64,000 nt of DNA. Source: Rossellomorea marisflavi (GTDB lineage: Bacteria; Bacillota; Bacilli; Bacillales; Bacillaceae_B). Within the stretch, counting starts at the first letter, position 1; each line of letters starts with the position of its first letter. The stretch lies in the NCBI GenBank assembly GCA_003667865.1, contig CP033051.1, positions 693,501 through 757,500 on the forward strand. Reading direction: 5' to 3'. The position numbers and the translations under genes were made by a program. Positions 57,779-64,000 of this stretch are shown here, one piece after another. Under the pieces are notes generated by a model that worked only from the letters and a program-made list of their open reading frames with translations, had not been told where the DNA came from and did no database searches.

Positions 57779-58933
57779 ATGTCATTTTTAAATAAAGTGC
57801 AACCATTTATCCTTAGTCAGGATAAAATCTTACGCTCCTTTGCTTTACAAGTCATCGACAAGAGCTATATGGGAACAGAAGAAACATTTTTCACTGCCCT
57901 GGAAGCTCTCGATCAACAGCCCATTAATCCAGTAAAAAATTCAATCATTCCTTATGTAAGGAATATTCCATTCACCGAGAGAATGGTAAAAGAATTGATT
58001 GAAAGAATTCAACGAAACGATGACAATCAAATTTGGTATGGGAGCTTGCTACAGAAAGTCGAAACTACACATCTTCTTTCCTATAAGGAACAGCTTGCAC
58101 CATTTATTAACCAGGATGTGCTAGAGTCTTATTTATCTCTATTAAACATGGATCAAGATCAATTATTAGCGGAAGCAGATTCGGTCATAGAGCAATTAGA
58201 GTCAACGGGATACCATCAGTCCTTATTCCAATATGGGAAGAGAATCTATAAGGAACTCATGAAGCGTGGCGAGCTCTCTCATCGTGAACTAGAGAGTGTC
58301 ATTGTTGAAAATATAGAGGAAGACTACTTCTCTTATAAAGGAATTTACTCTGTATATCTTGCTGGTGAACAAAAGGTAACCGCACTAGTGCCTCTCCTCT
58401 CAACATTACTTGAACGGACCAGCGAAGACATCTTATTAGAAGAAGTTGCGAAAGCACTAATCAAAATTGGAACAGAAGACGTCATCCAACACGTTGAAAA
58501 GTATCTCATAGAATTGGATACAGCCTATTCAGCAGTGGAAATACTAGAGAACATCAAGCTTTCACGGGCAGAAGAAGTATTATTACAGCACTTTGAAAAA
58601 ACTTCCGATATTACTATAAAAACGATGCTTGCGGATGCATTGTGTAGACAGCTCTCAACAAAGGCAGTCCCTGCTGTAGTCTCTTTTGTTGAAGAAGGCT
58701 ACGACAAAGGGATGTTAAATCTCAAAGAGCCACTCTATGCCTGCTGCGTCATCAACAACATCGATCATCCTCAGCTAGAAGAGTGGAAGCAGAGTGTTCT
58801 AGATGAGGAAGCACGCTTCGAAAAAAGACAAAAAGAAATCATCCAAAACCATGCTAAATCCCAAAAGGTTGGGCGTAATGACCCTTGTCCCTGTGGAAGT
58901 GGAAAGAAGTTCAAAAAGTGTTGTGGAAAATAA
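57779..58933 (+). CDS. HEAT-like repeat protein with SEC-C metal-binding tail (384 aa)
   Basis: Mostly helical repeats (for example KVTALVPLLSTLLERTSEDI, EEVAKALIKIGTEDVIQHVE) suggest a HEAT-type scaffold. The last 20 residues, GRNDPCPCGSGKKFKKCC, are a SEC-C zinc-binding motif, as found at the end of SecA and in many proteins of unknown role. No signal peptide or membrane span. AAAGGA precedes the ATG. A GC-rich hairpin follows closely and may act as terminator. Function unknown; ribosome or protein binding through the zinc motif is possible. Confidence 0.85.
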   Translation: MSFLNKVQPFILSQDKILRSFALQVIDKSYMGTEETFFTALEALDQQPINPVKNSIIPYVRNIPFTERMVKELIERIQRNDDNQIWYGSLLQKVETTHLLSYKEQLAPFINQDVLESYLSLLNMDQDQLLAEADSVIEQLESTGYHQSLFQYGKRIYKELMKRGELSHRELESVIVENIEEDYFSYKGIYSVYLAGEQKVTALVPLLSTLLERTSEDILLEEVAKALIKIGTEDVIQHVEKYLIELDTAYSAVEILENIKLSRAEEVLLQHFEKTSDITIKTMLADALCRQLSTKAVPAVVSFVEEGYDKGMLNLKEPLYACCVINNIDHPQLEEWKQSVLDEEARFEKRQKEIIQNHAKSQKVGRNDPCPCGSGKKFKKCCGK

Positions 58934-58942
58934 ACGGGAATC

Positions 58943-58978
58943 AGGTGGGACGAGGTACCTAGTCCCCTCGCCCCGCCT
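58943..58978 (+). terminator. GC-rich hairpin after the SEC-C gene
   Basis: AGGTGGGACGAGG and CCTCGCCCCGCCT form an imperfect 13-base stem (11 matches). No U-run follows, so it may be a repeat relic rather than a true terminator. Its GGGACG core recalls the REP-like family. Confidence 0.5.
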
Positions 58979-59051
58979 AAGGATCTTATTCTGAAATATG
59001 GAAGTGTAATTGATGCTATTAAAAAATGCTACTTATTTGAACCATGACATT

Positions 59052-59064
59052 GGGGTCAGACCCC
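59052..59064. repeat. GGGGTCAG-type repeat, palindromic form
   Basis: GGGGTCAGACCCC is a perfect 6-1-6 palindrome. It is the most symmetrical of the three GGGGTCAG units in the right part of the window. Confidence 0.65.
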
Positions 59065-59115
59065 GATATTCTCCCAGAATACTTTACATTATTTTGAGGG
59101 AGATAAAGAAAGGGA

Positions 59116-59136
59116 AGCTAGTCCCTCGCTTCCCCT
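59116..59136 (-). repeat. Short REP-like unit, reverse
   Basis: GGAAGCTAGTCCCTCGCTTCC is a shortened unit of the left-hand repeat family and the only one seen right of 46.1 kb. It lies just beyond the 3' end of the next gene. Confidence 0.6.
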
Positions 59137-59166
59137 CCCGCTTCTATATAATTTATAATTTCATGC

Positions 59167-60012
59167 TTAAACCGCAAAATTCCTCCGAATATACTCCGTT
59201 AATTCTCTAGCTCCGGTGTATCCTAAGTTTTGATAATCTAAAAATTGGCATGCGATCACGGTTGTGTTTTTACCTACCCTTGTTGAAACATAAATAGTTT
59301 TTTTGCTTTCTTTTAAGGTAATTTCTTCAAACTGTAAGCCAGCCCAAATATGCTTGAACAGTTTTAATTTAGTACTTATAGCACCAAAGGATAATAAAAT
59401 AGGGACTTCATTCTCAGTAAAATGATTCTTAAACAGTCGAACCCTTTGGTCACCCCATTCCGAATAAGGAGTTTCTGCTCGTTTAAAGGAAAAGGCATCT
59501 AAGTATTTCTTTTGATCTACATTTGTATAAGGTAGCGGTTCCTTTTCTGATCTTCTTGGTAAGGGTCTCCAATCGAATAGACCTGATTTGATACCGGGAC
59601 GATTTGAATAAAGACCGTTTTCCATCATAAATTTCTTCACAATTTCCTCCGTCTCCCTATCACCCTTTTTAAACCAGTTTTCCACCGGCTTCTCTCTGTC
59701 TTCTAATGCTAAAATCATGCGAGAGCTTAACTTCAGAAATGGGCTGATCGGAACTTTTCTTATATTGCCAGGCAGCCATTCATCTGTTTTCCAATAGCCG
59801 TCTTTCCACTTCTTGCTACCCACTTTATATTGATTGCATATGAGCTCGATGTTATCTTCTAATGACTGCTGACCAAGTCCACCTTCATTCATAAAAAAAG
59901 CAATGTCTACATTCCCGATGTCCCCATACCCAATAAATGACAGGAGAGATTGTTGTTGATCCTCACTTAGTGCCATTACTTCATTGCTTGAATCTTCTCT
60001 GCTCAATTTCAT
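59167..60012 (-). CDS. Hypothetical protein (about 281 aa), possible uracil-DNA-glycosylase-like fold
   Basis: I do not firmly recognise this. An early block, LLSFIGYGDIGNVDIAFFMN followed by EGGLGQQ, and later VPILLSFGAISTKLKLFKHI and VIACQFLDYQNLGYTGAREL, resemble uncharacterised proteins with a uracil-DNA-glycosylase-like core. The sequence lacks an obvious catalytic motif, so this is tentative. The second ATG, seven bases after GGGGG, is chosen. No membrane spans. It stands alone. Confidence 0.6.
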   Translation of the reverse strand: MKLSREDSSNEVMALSEDQQQSLLSFIGYGDIGNVDIAFFMNEGGLGQQSLEDNIELICNQYKVGSKKWKDGYWKTDEWLPGNIRKVPISPFLKLSSRMILALEDREKPVENWFKKGDRETEEIVKKFMMENGLYSNRPGIKSGLFDWRPLPRRSEKEPLPYTNVDQKKYLDAFSFKRAETPYSEWGDQRVRLFKNHFTENEVPILLSFGAISTKLKLFKHIWAGLQFEEITLKESKKTIYVSTRVGKNTTVIACQFLDYQNLGYTGARELTEYIRRNFAV

Positions 60013-60018
60013 AGTCAT

Positions 60019-60426
60019 TCCCCCAGTTTTTTAGTTTGGCATTGTAAAAAAAACTAAAAAAACCCTAACCCAAACCGCTAACTTTCAAATAACAAAAACA
60101 TATTGATTGCATTTGATTCCAATTTTCCCTAAGCAAGAATGACAGACTCGATACCCGCACGTATTGTATGCCAATTCCATTCTTTGCTGTATTCCTGGTG
60201 GCAGTGCATACATGGGATAAACATCTAACTCACTCCTTTAGCTATGTTAATTTCTATTCTAATAAATCCAACAAACACCATAAGTTGCTCCTCTCTTCTT
60301 TTGAAAAAAGTTCGTCGTTCCATAGCAGGGGCATATTTGTTTATAAAAGGATTCATTTATATATTCCCCTTTTTTATTAGAATATTGTTAATGTGGAGAT
60401 GAAAAAGTCTCCCATGACCTCTAGAT
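60019..60426. other. Gene-free stretch
   Basis: About 400 bases of AT-rich DNA. I see no frame with a ribosome binding site and no strong hairpin. The 70-codon plus-strand frame at 60168 has no such site and an unlikely composition. Confidence 0.5.
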
Positions 60427-61692
60427 TTAAAGATCTAGTTCTCTCATATCCTCTAACTCTTCTAGTTCATCTTCTGTAAAATAGGGTTCAATACCCTGGT
60501 GTCGCTTCTTCATATGATCAATCATCGTTAAAAGCCATTTCGTTTCATGCAAGACAATGATATTAGGAGCTCCTAAGTCGACTAATCGTTTTACGCGAAG
60601 ATATCGATTTTCTAGTTGTCTCCAAGTAAGTTCCTTATTATTGTATTGTTCATCATCTATATGGAGGGATAATCTAGACAAATAAATACCCCTTTTTAAT
60701 GACTCTACGATTTTTTGTTTTTCTGTTTGGATAAAGTCTTGTTCAATCATTTTAGATAAAGTTTCTGTATCCCTCTTTAAATCTTCCATTGTCTGTTCTA
60801 ATTGTTGTTTTAGCAACTCTGTATCATGGTCTCTTATGAAGAACAGTACATTCGAATAAGCATCTAGATCTTTTTTGCATAAGAGCTCACTCTTCCAAGC
60901 TATTGGGAGTTGTTCATAACCAACTTCTAACCCTTTTAAAGCACCCGCTATCGCAGCAATTGTGTCGCTGTCGTATCCCTTATTCACAGCACCTAACACA
61001 ACATCCTCAAACGTGTCGCTTCTTAGTAACCAATAGAGAGCCCATTTCAACGTGTGAACAACATAACCATCAGGTAGGCATTCTGGCTCTCTATCATAGA
61101 TCGCATCATACTGTGTATCCTTGATTTCTAGCCTAATAGCTGTCTCGAGATCACTACCGTTGAGGACGCGATAAGCTATTTGGTTATAAATCATGCATGC
61201 TTCAGCTGCTTCGTCATCAAAGTGTGTCATTTTTGATTGGAGAGTAGAGAATTCTTTAATTCTTTCTTGGTCCGAGTAGGCAAGTGCAATAGGTATGCAT
61301 CGCATTAGACTTCCGTTTCCTGCACTCTTCCCAGCTAGATAATCATGTGCTAATTTTGCAGCTGAAAACCAATCACCATCATAATGATTGCATGAAGTTA
61401 GGACCGTAATGCCAATATCTACTGGATTTGAATTTCTCCAATGCAGAAACTGCTTCCCAATTTCCTCTATTGGATTATTGGAGTTGGCGAAGATGCCTTT
61501 CATCACCGCGATAGTCATTTCTGTATCATCAGTAGCCTGTCCTCGTTCTACTTGCCATACTCCTCCTCCGATAATCTCGTTTACTTGGCCATAGGTGTTC
61601 TTTATCTCATCTGGTGTTAAAAATTCTGTTGTGGCACCTAGAGCATCTCCTATAGCTAATCCATATAAGGCCCCTTTAATTTTGTTTAACAT
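60427..61692 (-). CDS. ADP-ribosylglycohydrolase (DraG-like) with C-terminal extension (421 aa)
   Basis: Residues about 1-285 are an ADP-ribosyl hydrolase of the DraG/ARH type, which removes ADP-ribose from proteins or other targets. Motifs: GALYGLAIGDALGATTEF, metal-binding ERGQATDDTEMTIAVM, SAGNGSLMRCIPIALAY, and NKGYDSDTIAAIAGALKGLE. The last 135 residues are helical and charged (MEDLKRDTETLSKMIEQDFI), an extension I cannot assign. GGAGAG precedes the ATG. It lies 77 bases after a Sir2-family gene in the same direction, so the two NAD/ADP-ribose enzymes likely form an operon. Confidence 0.92.
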   Translation of the reverse strand: MLNKIKGALYGLAIGDALGATTEFLTPDEIKNTYGQVNEIIGGGVWQVERGQATDDTEMTIAVMKGIFANSNNPIEEIGKQFLHWRNSNPVDIGITVLTSCNHYDGDWFSAAKLAHDYLAGKSAGNGSLMRCIPIALAYSDQERIKEFSTLQSKMTHFDDEAAEACMIYNQIAYRVLNGSDLETAIRLEIKDTQYDAIYDREPECLPDGYVVHTLKWALYWLLRSDTFEDVVLGAVNKGYDSDTIAAIAGALKGLEVGYEQLPIAWKSELLCKKDLDAYSNVLFFIRDHDTELLKQQLEQTMEDLKRDTETLSKMIEQDFIQTEKQKIVESLKRGIYLSRLSLHIDDEQYNNKELTWRQLENRYLRVKRLVDLGAPNIIVLHETKWLLTMIDHMKKRHQGIEPYFTEDELEELEDMRELDL

Positions 61693-61769
61693 TTTCTTCT
61701 CTCCATTCTATTTTAGATATATGAATCTTTGTCTTAATCTTTTTTATCACCTCTATATCTATAACCCTC

Positions 61770-63179
61770 TCAACTCTTGGTGTCGGTACCATTCCCAATT
61801 AGCTGGTGAAGGATTTTAGAGATGTCTCCGATGATGGAGTAATCAAATAGTACGGGTTGATCTGAAGAAGTACCATTTATGAAGACAACCTTGGAATGTT
61901 TGGATTTGGCTTTTATTAGTTGATTAAAAGGATATACTTTCATAGAAGTGCCAACTACTAAGATAAGGTCAGCATCTTCTAAGGCTTCAGTGGCTTCTGA
62001 GTATCGACGAACGTTATCACCAAAGAATACGACATTTGGACGAAGTATTGATCCACACTCGCATTTTGGGATATGGCCTTTTTTCAGTACATCAGCCAAT
62101 AAATACAATTGATTACACTTTATACAATGACATTCATGAATATTGCCATGCATTTCAATGACATTTTCACTTCCTGCCTTTTGATCTAAGCCATCAATAT
62201 TCTGAGTAACAATGGTAACATCTTTGTTAATAGAGCTTGATAACCGAGCCAAAGCACGGTGACCAAAGTTTGGGTTAATTGACTTTAAGGTTGTAAGTAA
62301 CGCTTCGTGTGTTGGAAAAGGAGTTATAGAAGCAAGACTTTCTTGTATAAGCTCATACATGGAATCCCAAAATACGTTCGGTTGTTGTTCAAATGTTTGC
62401 TGATTAAGATGCTCCAAAATCATTGGATTTTTTCTCCATAGACTTTCTGCTGATGATCGATAGTCAGGAATGCCACTATTTGTACTCGAACCAGCACCTG
62501 ACAGTATAACGATCTTTTGTGCATGTTCTAAGTGCCTCGATACCACTGTCATCTCAGTTAAGTCTTCATCAGCTTCTACTTGATTAGACTTACGACGTTG
62601 TTCTTGTACTAGACTATCTACTGCATTACCCATCCCCTTTTCCAACTGTTTTAATGCCTGTTTAGTGAGAGGTGCGAAAGGTATTCCTTCCGTATCATAA
62701 GCAGATATCTTCCAATAATAGCTATCTAGCGATGGCAACCCTTCAACAGTATCAATGAGCTTCGTTCGTATATTTTGGAAGTGACTAGAAGAGGCTTCTG
62801 CATTTCGAGCTCCCTGAAAATAAAGAAGATTCCAAGCTTCTTCAAATGAGACTCCTAAAATCTCGTCATATTCGAAATTCTTCAAATAGAATCCTATTCC
62901 ACTAAGCATATTTTTATATCCTGGTATATGGATGGTACCTACAATCTCAAAAGGGTGTTCAACGCTCGGTCTCACTCCAGTGCGCCTCTCCCATTGATTA
63001 TCAATTATTTCATCTGTTCTTCGCTCAACATACTCACATAATATAAAGGTCCCAAACGAATTTGTGTAAGAAAGATCCATAATTTTTAACCGACCAGCAA
63101 TTCCACCTATAACATCACCAACATTTATATCTTTCTGGTAAAAATCCTCTCTAACTTTTAATACTCGTTTATTTCTCAA
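61770..63179 (-). CDS. Sir2-family NAD-dependent deacylase with N-terminal extension (469 aa)
   Basis: The Sir2 domain occupies about residues 215-460. The NAD-binding start is IVILSGAGSSTNSGIPDYRS, then IVTQNIDGLDQKAGSENVIE, and the catalytic His is in EMHGNIHECHC. Zinc Cys pairs are CHCIKC and CECGS, followed by RPNVVFFGDNVRR and VVGTSMKVYPFNQLI. The first 200 residues are an unassigned domain (VGDVIGGIAGRLKIMDLSYT, then SFEEAWNLLYFQGARNAEAS), so this is not a standard housekeeping sirtuin. It could remove acyl groups, or use NAD in another way. The start is a TTG after GGGG. It is paired with the DraG-like gene downstream. Confidence 0.9.
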   Translation of the reverse strand: MRNKRVLKVREDFYQKDINVGDVIGGIAGRLKIMDLSYTNSFGTFILCEYVERRTDEIIDNQWERRTGVRPSVEHPFEIVGTIHIPGYKNMLSGIGFYLKNFEYDEILGVSFEEAWNLLYFQGARNAEASSSHFQNIRTKLIDTVEGLPSLDSYYWKISAYDTEGIPFAPLTKQALKQLEKGMGNAVDSLVQEQRRKSNQVEADEDLTEMTVVSRHLEHAQKIVILSGAGSSTNSGIPDYRSSAESLWRKNPMILEHLNQQTFEQQPNVFWDSMYELIQESLASITPFPTHEALLTTLKSINPNFGHRALARLSSSINKDVTIVTQNIDGLDQKAGSENVIEMHGNIHECHCIKCNQLYLLADVLKKGHIPKCECGSILRPNVVFFGDNVRRYSEATEALEDADLILVVGTSMKVYPFNQLIKAKSKHSKVVFINGTSSDQPVLFDYSIIGDISKILHQLIGNGTDTKS

Positions 63180-63216
63180 ACTATCAACCCCTTCCGTGTT
63201 ACCACTAGTGTAGCGG

Positions 63217-63246
63217 AAGGTGCGTAAAACCCCTTTTACGCACCTT
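63217..63246 (+). terminator. Perfect hairpin, terminator-like
   Basis: AAGGTGCGTAAAA and TTTTACGCACCTT pair over 13 bases with a 4-base loop, followed by TTACTTT. It lies between the small zinc-finger gene and the Sir2 gene and could stop transcripts in either direction. Confidence 0.75.
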
Positions 63247-63251
63247 TTACT

Positions 63252-63416
63252 TTAATTCAAGGGTTTCATCTGTCCAAATTTACAATGCTTACAGAAATGC
63301 TCTATCCCTGCACACATAGAGCAAATTCTCCTCATACATTCTGTACAAACATACCAGTTATAATCTGATGTATCCCGATATCCGCAGCCTTCTTGGCAGC
63401 TCATCCACACAACCAC
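63252..63416 (-). CDS. Small Cys-rich, probable zinc-binding protein (54 aa)
   Basis: Contains MSCQEGCGYRDTSDYNWYVC, TECMRRICSMCAGIEHFCKH and CKFGQMKPLN. There are nine Cys and one His, arranged as C-x3-C, C-x2-C, C-x2-C and C-x3-H-C-x2-C-like groups, so it should bind two zinc ions. A GTG five bases after AGGAGGAG is the best start; the frame opens six codons earlier with an ATG inside that site. Function unknown. Related hairpins lie on both sides (63217-63246, 63528-63549). Confidence 0.7.
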   Translation of the reverse strand: MVVWMSCQEGCGYRDTSDYNWYVCTECMRRICSMCAGIEHFCKHCKFGQMKPLN

Positions 63417-63527
63417 GACGGCTCCTCCTCTCATTGATTAAAAATGAACTTTATTCAATTTCCTTCCAACTTTTTCTCATAAGGTACCATTATGGTCCTC
63501 ATAACCAAATTGTAATGAGATAACCGT

Positions 63528-63549
63528 AAAGACCCTTTTACGCGTCTTT
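63528..63549 (+). terminator. Short hairpin with U-run
   Basis: AAAGAC and GTCTTT pair across CCTTTTACGC and are followed by TTTTA. The sequence CCTTTTACGC is shared with the hairpin at 63217-63246. It lies in front of the next plus-strand gene and could act as a leader attenuator. Confidence 0.5.
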
Positions 63550-63596
63550 TTTTATGATTGAGATGTAGTGAAAATTTAAAAAGGAGATGGTTAAAG

Positions 63597-63860
63597 ATGA
63601 ACCTTTTATATAAAGTTATTGATCAATATCAAAGAGGTTTTACTGATGTATTAAACCGATTATTTTATTTCCGAAAAGGAATGATATGTTTTCGAAATCG
63701 TGAATTAAATGTTTTATATAACCGTTATTCTGCTCAATGTTCTGAAAACAAACTAAATAGTTTTTTGGAATGCCTTCATTTAGTTTTTACAACAATCTCA
63801 CTTTCGCAATTTATTACAAACAAAGAAATTATTAATCTTATAGAAGAAAAACTATATTAA
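63597..63860 (+). CDS. Hypothetical protein (87 aa)
   Basis: A soluble, Phe/Tyr/Arg-rich small protein (MNLLYKVIDQYQRGFTDVLN, RLFYFRKGMICFRNRELNVL), ending with a helix (TNKEIINLIEEKLY). No family recognised. AAGGAG lies ten bases before the ATG chosen. A terminator follows. Confidence 0.6.
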   Translation: MNLLYKVIDQYQRGFTDVLNRLFYFRKGMICFRNRELNVLYNRYSAQCSENKLNSFLECLHLVFTTISLSQFITNKEIINLIEEKLY

Positions 63861-63873
63861 TAAGAAATAAAAT

Positions 63874-63894
63874 CGGCATCCTCTTTGGGTGCCG
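63874..63894 (+). terminator. Rho-independent terminator
   Basis: CGGCATCC and GGGTGCCG pair around TCTTT, followed by TTTATTTTTCTT. It closes the preceding small gene. The last 100 bases of the window show nothing further. Confidence 0.75.
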
Positions 63895-64000
63895 TTTATT
63901 TTTCTTGCTATTCCTTTATTACTTTTAAACTATTTGATATTATAAATCACTAGTTATCAAGTATGTTTCTCCCTGAAAGACCCATTGGTATCCAGAACGG

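Overview
The window reads as chromosome of a low-GC, Gram-positive, Bacillaceae-like bacterium. Support comes from strong AGGAGG-type ribosome binding sites, a ComK homologue, S-layer-homology (SLH) surface proteins, a TPP-riboswitch-controlled ThiT gene, a Bacillus-type Zur box, and LCP and SEDS envelope proteins. There are no rRNA, tRNA, CRISPR or prophage modules. The left 46 kb is an accessory region, strewn with short dispersed palindromic repeats and carrying four insertion sequences. The right 18 kb is calmer and carries a different, sparser repeat family.

Layout. 0-5 kb: end of a BtuF-like ABC substrate-binding gene, IS1182-type copy 1, a small membrane protein and a REP-associated tyrosine transposase (RAYT). 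5-10 kb: a 1727-residue cell-surface protein (cadherin-like domains plus SLH anchor). 10.5-14 kb: ThiT with TPP riboswitch, an acyltransferase and a small exporter. 14-20 kb: a PTS (UlaA type) operon with split transketolase and its own PRD regulator. 20-31 kb: two identical IS91-like elements, in the same orientation, bracketing a complete D-Ala-D-Ser type van cluster (vanR, vanS, ligase, vanXY, vanT). 31.7-33.2 kb: a run of tiny same-strand reading frames with strong ribosome binding sites, including three paralogous 22-residue peptides. 33.3-40 kb: an operon coding a TPR/histidine-kinase-like protein, a receiver-HEPN protein, a MORN-repeat protein and two WYL regulators. 40.8-46 kb: an Ig-like lipoprotein, a membrane esterase and IS1182-type copy 2 (inverted). 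46-52 kb: AdcA-type zinc lipoprotein with Zur box, an XRE/membrane-protein pair, and an XRE-DUF1232 / LCP / SEDS operon. 52-64 kb: short ComK, small regulators, an SLH protein, a SEC-C protein, and an ADP-ribosylglycohydrolase with a Sir2 deacylase.

Five stories stand out. (1) The van cluster lies between two identical rolling-circle-type elements. (2) About 25 copies of a GGAAGCG...CGCTTCC repeat, often arranged as inverted pairs, surround the RAYT likely to have spread them. (3) All four multicopy IS insertions lie at the same GGACGGTTC site inside this repeat, so the repeat works as a landing pad for two unrelated transposon families. (4) The kinase/receiver-HEPN/MORN/WYL operon looks like an undescribed variant of a two-component phage-defence system. 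(5) The micropeptide locus seems to be coding, because the paralogues differ mostly at synonymous sites, but I recognise none of its products.

All calls come from reading the sequence and its translations. No database search was possible, so family names rest on motifs and remembered family features.
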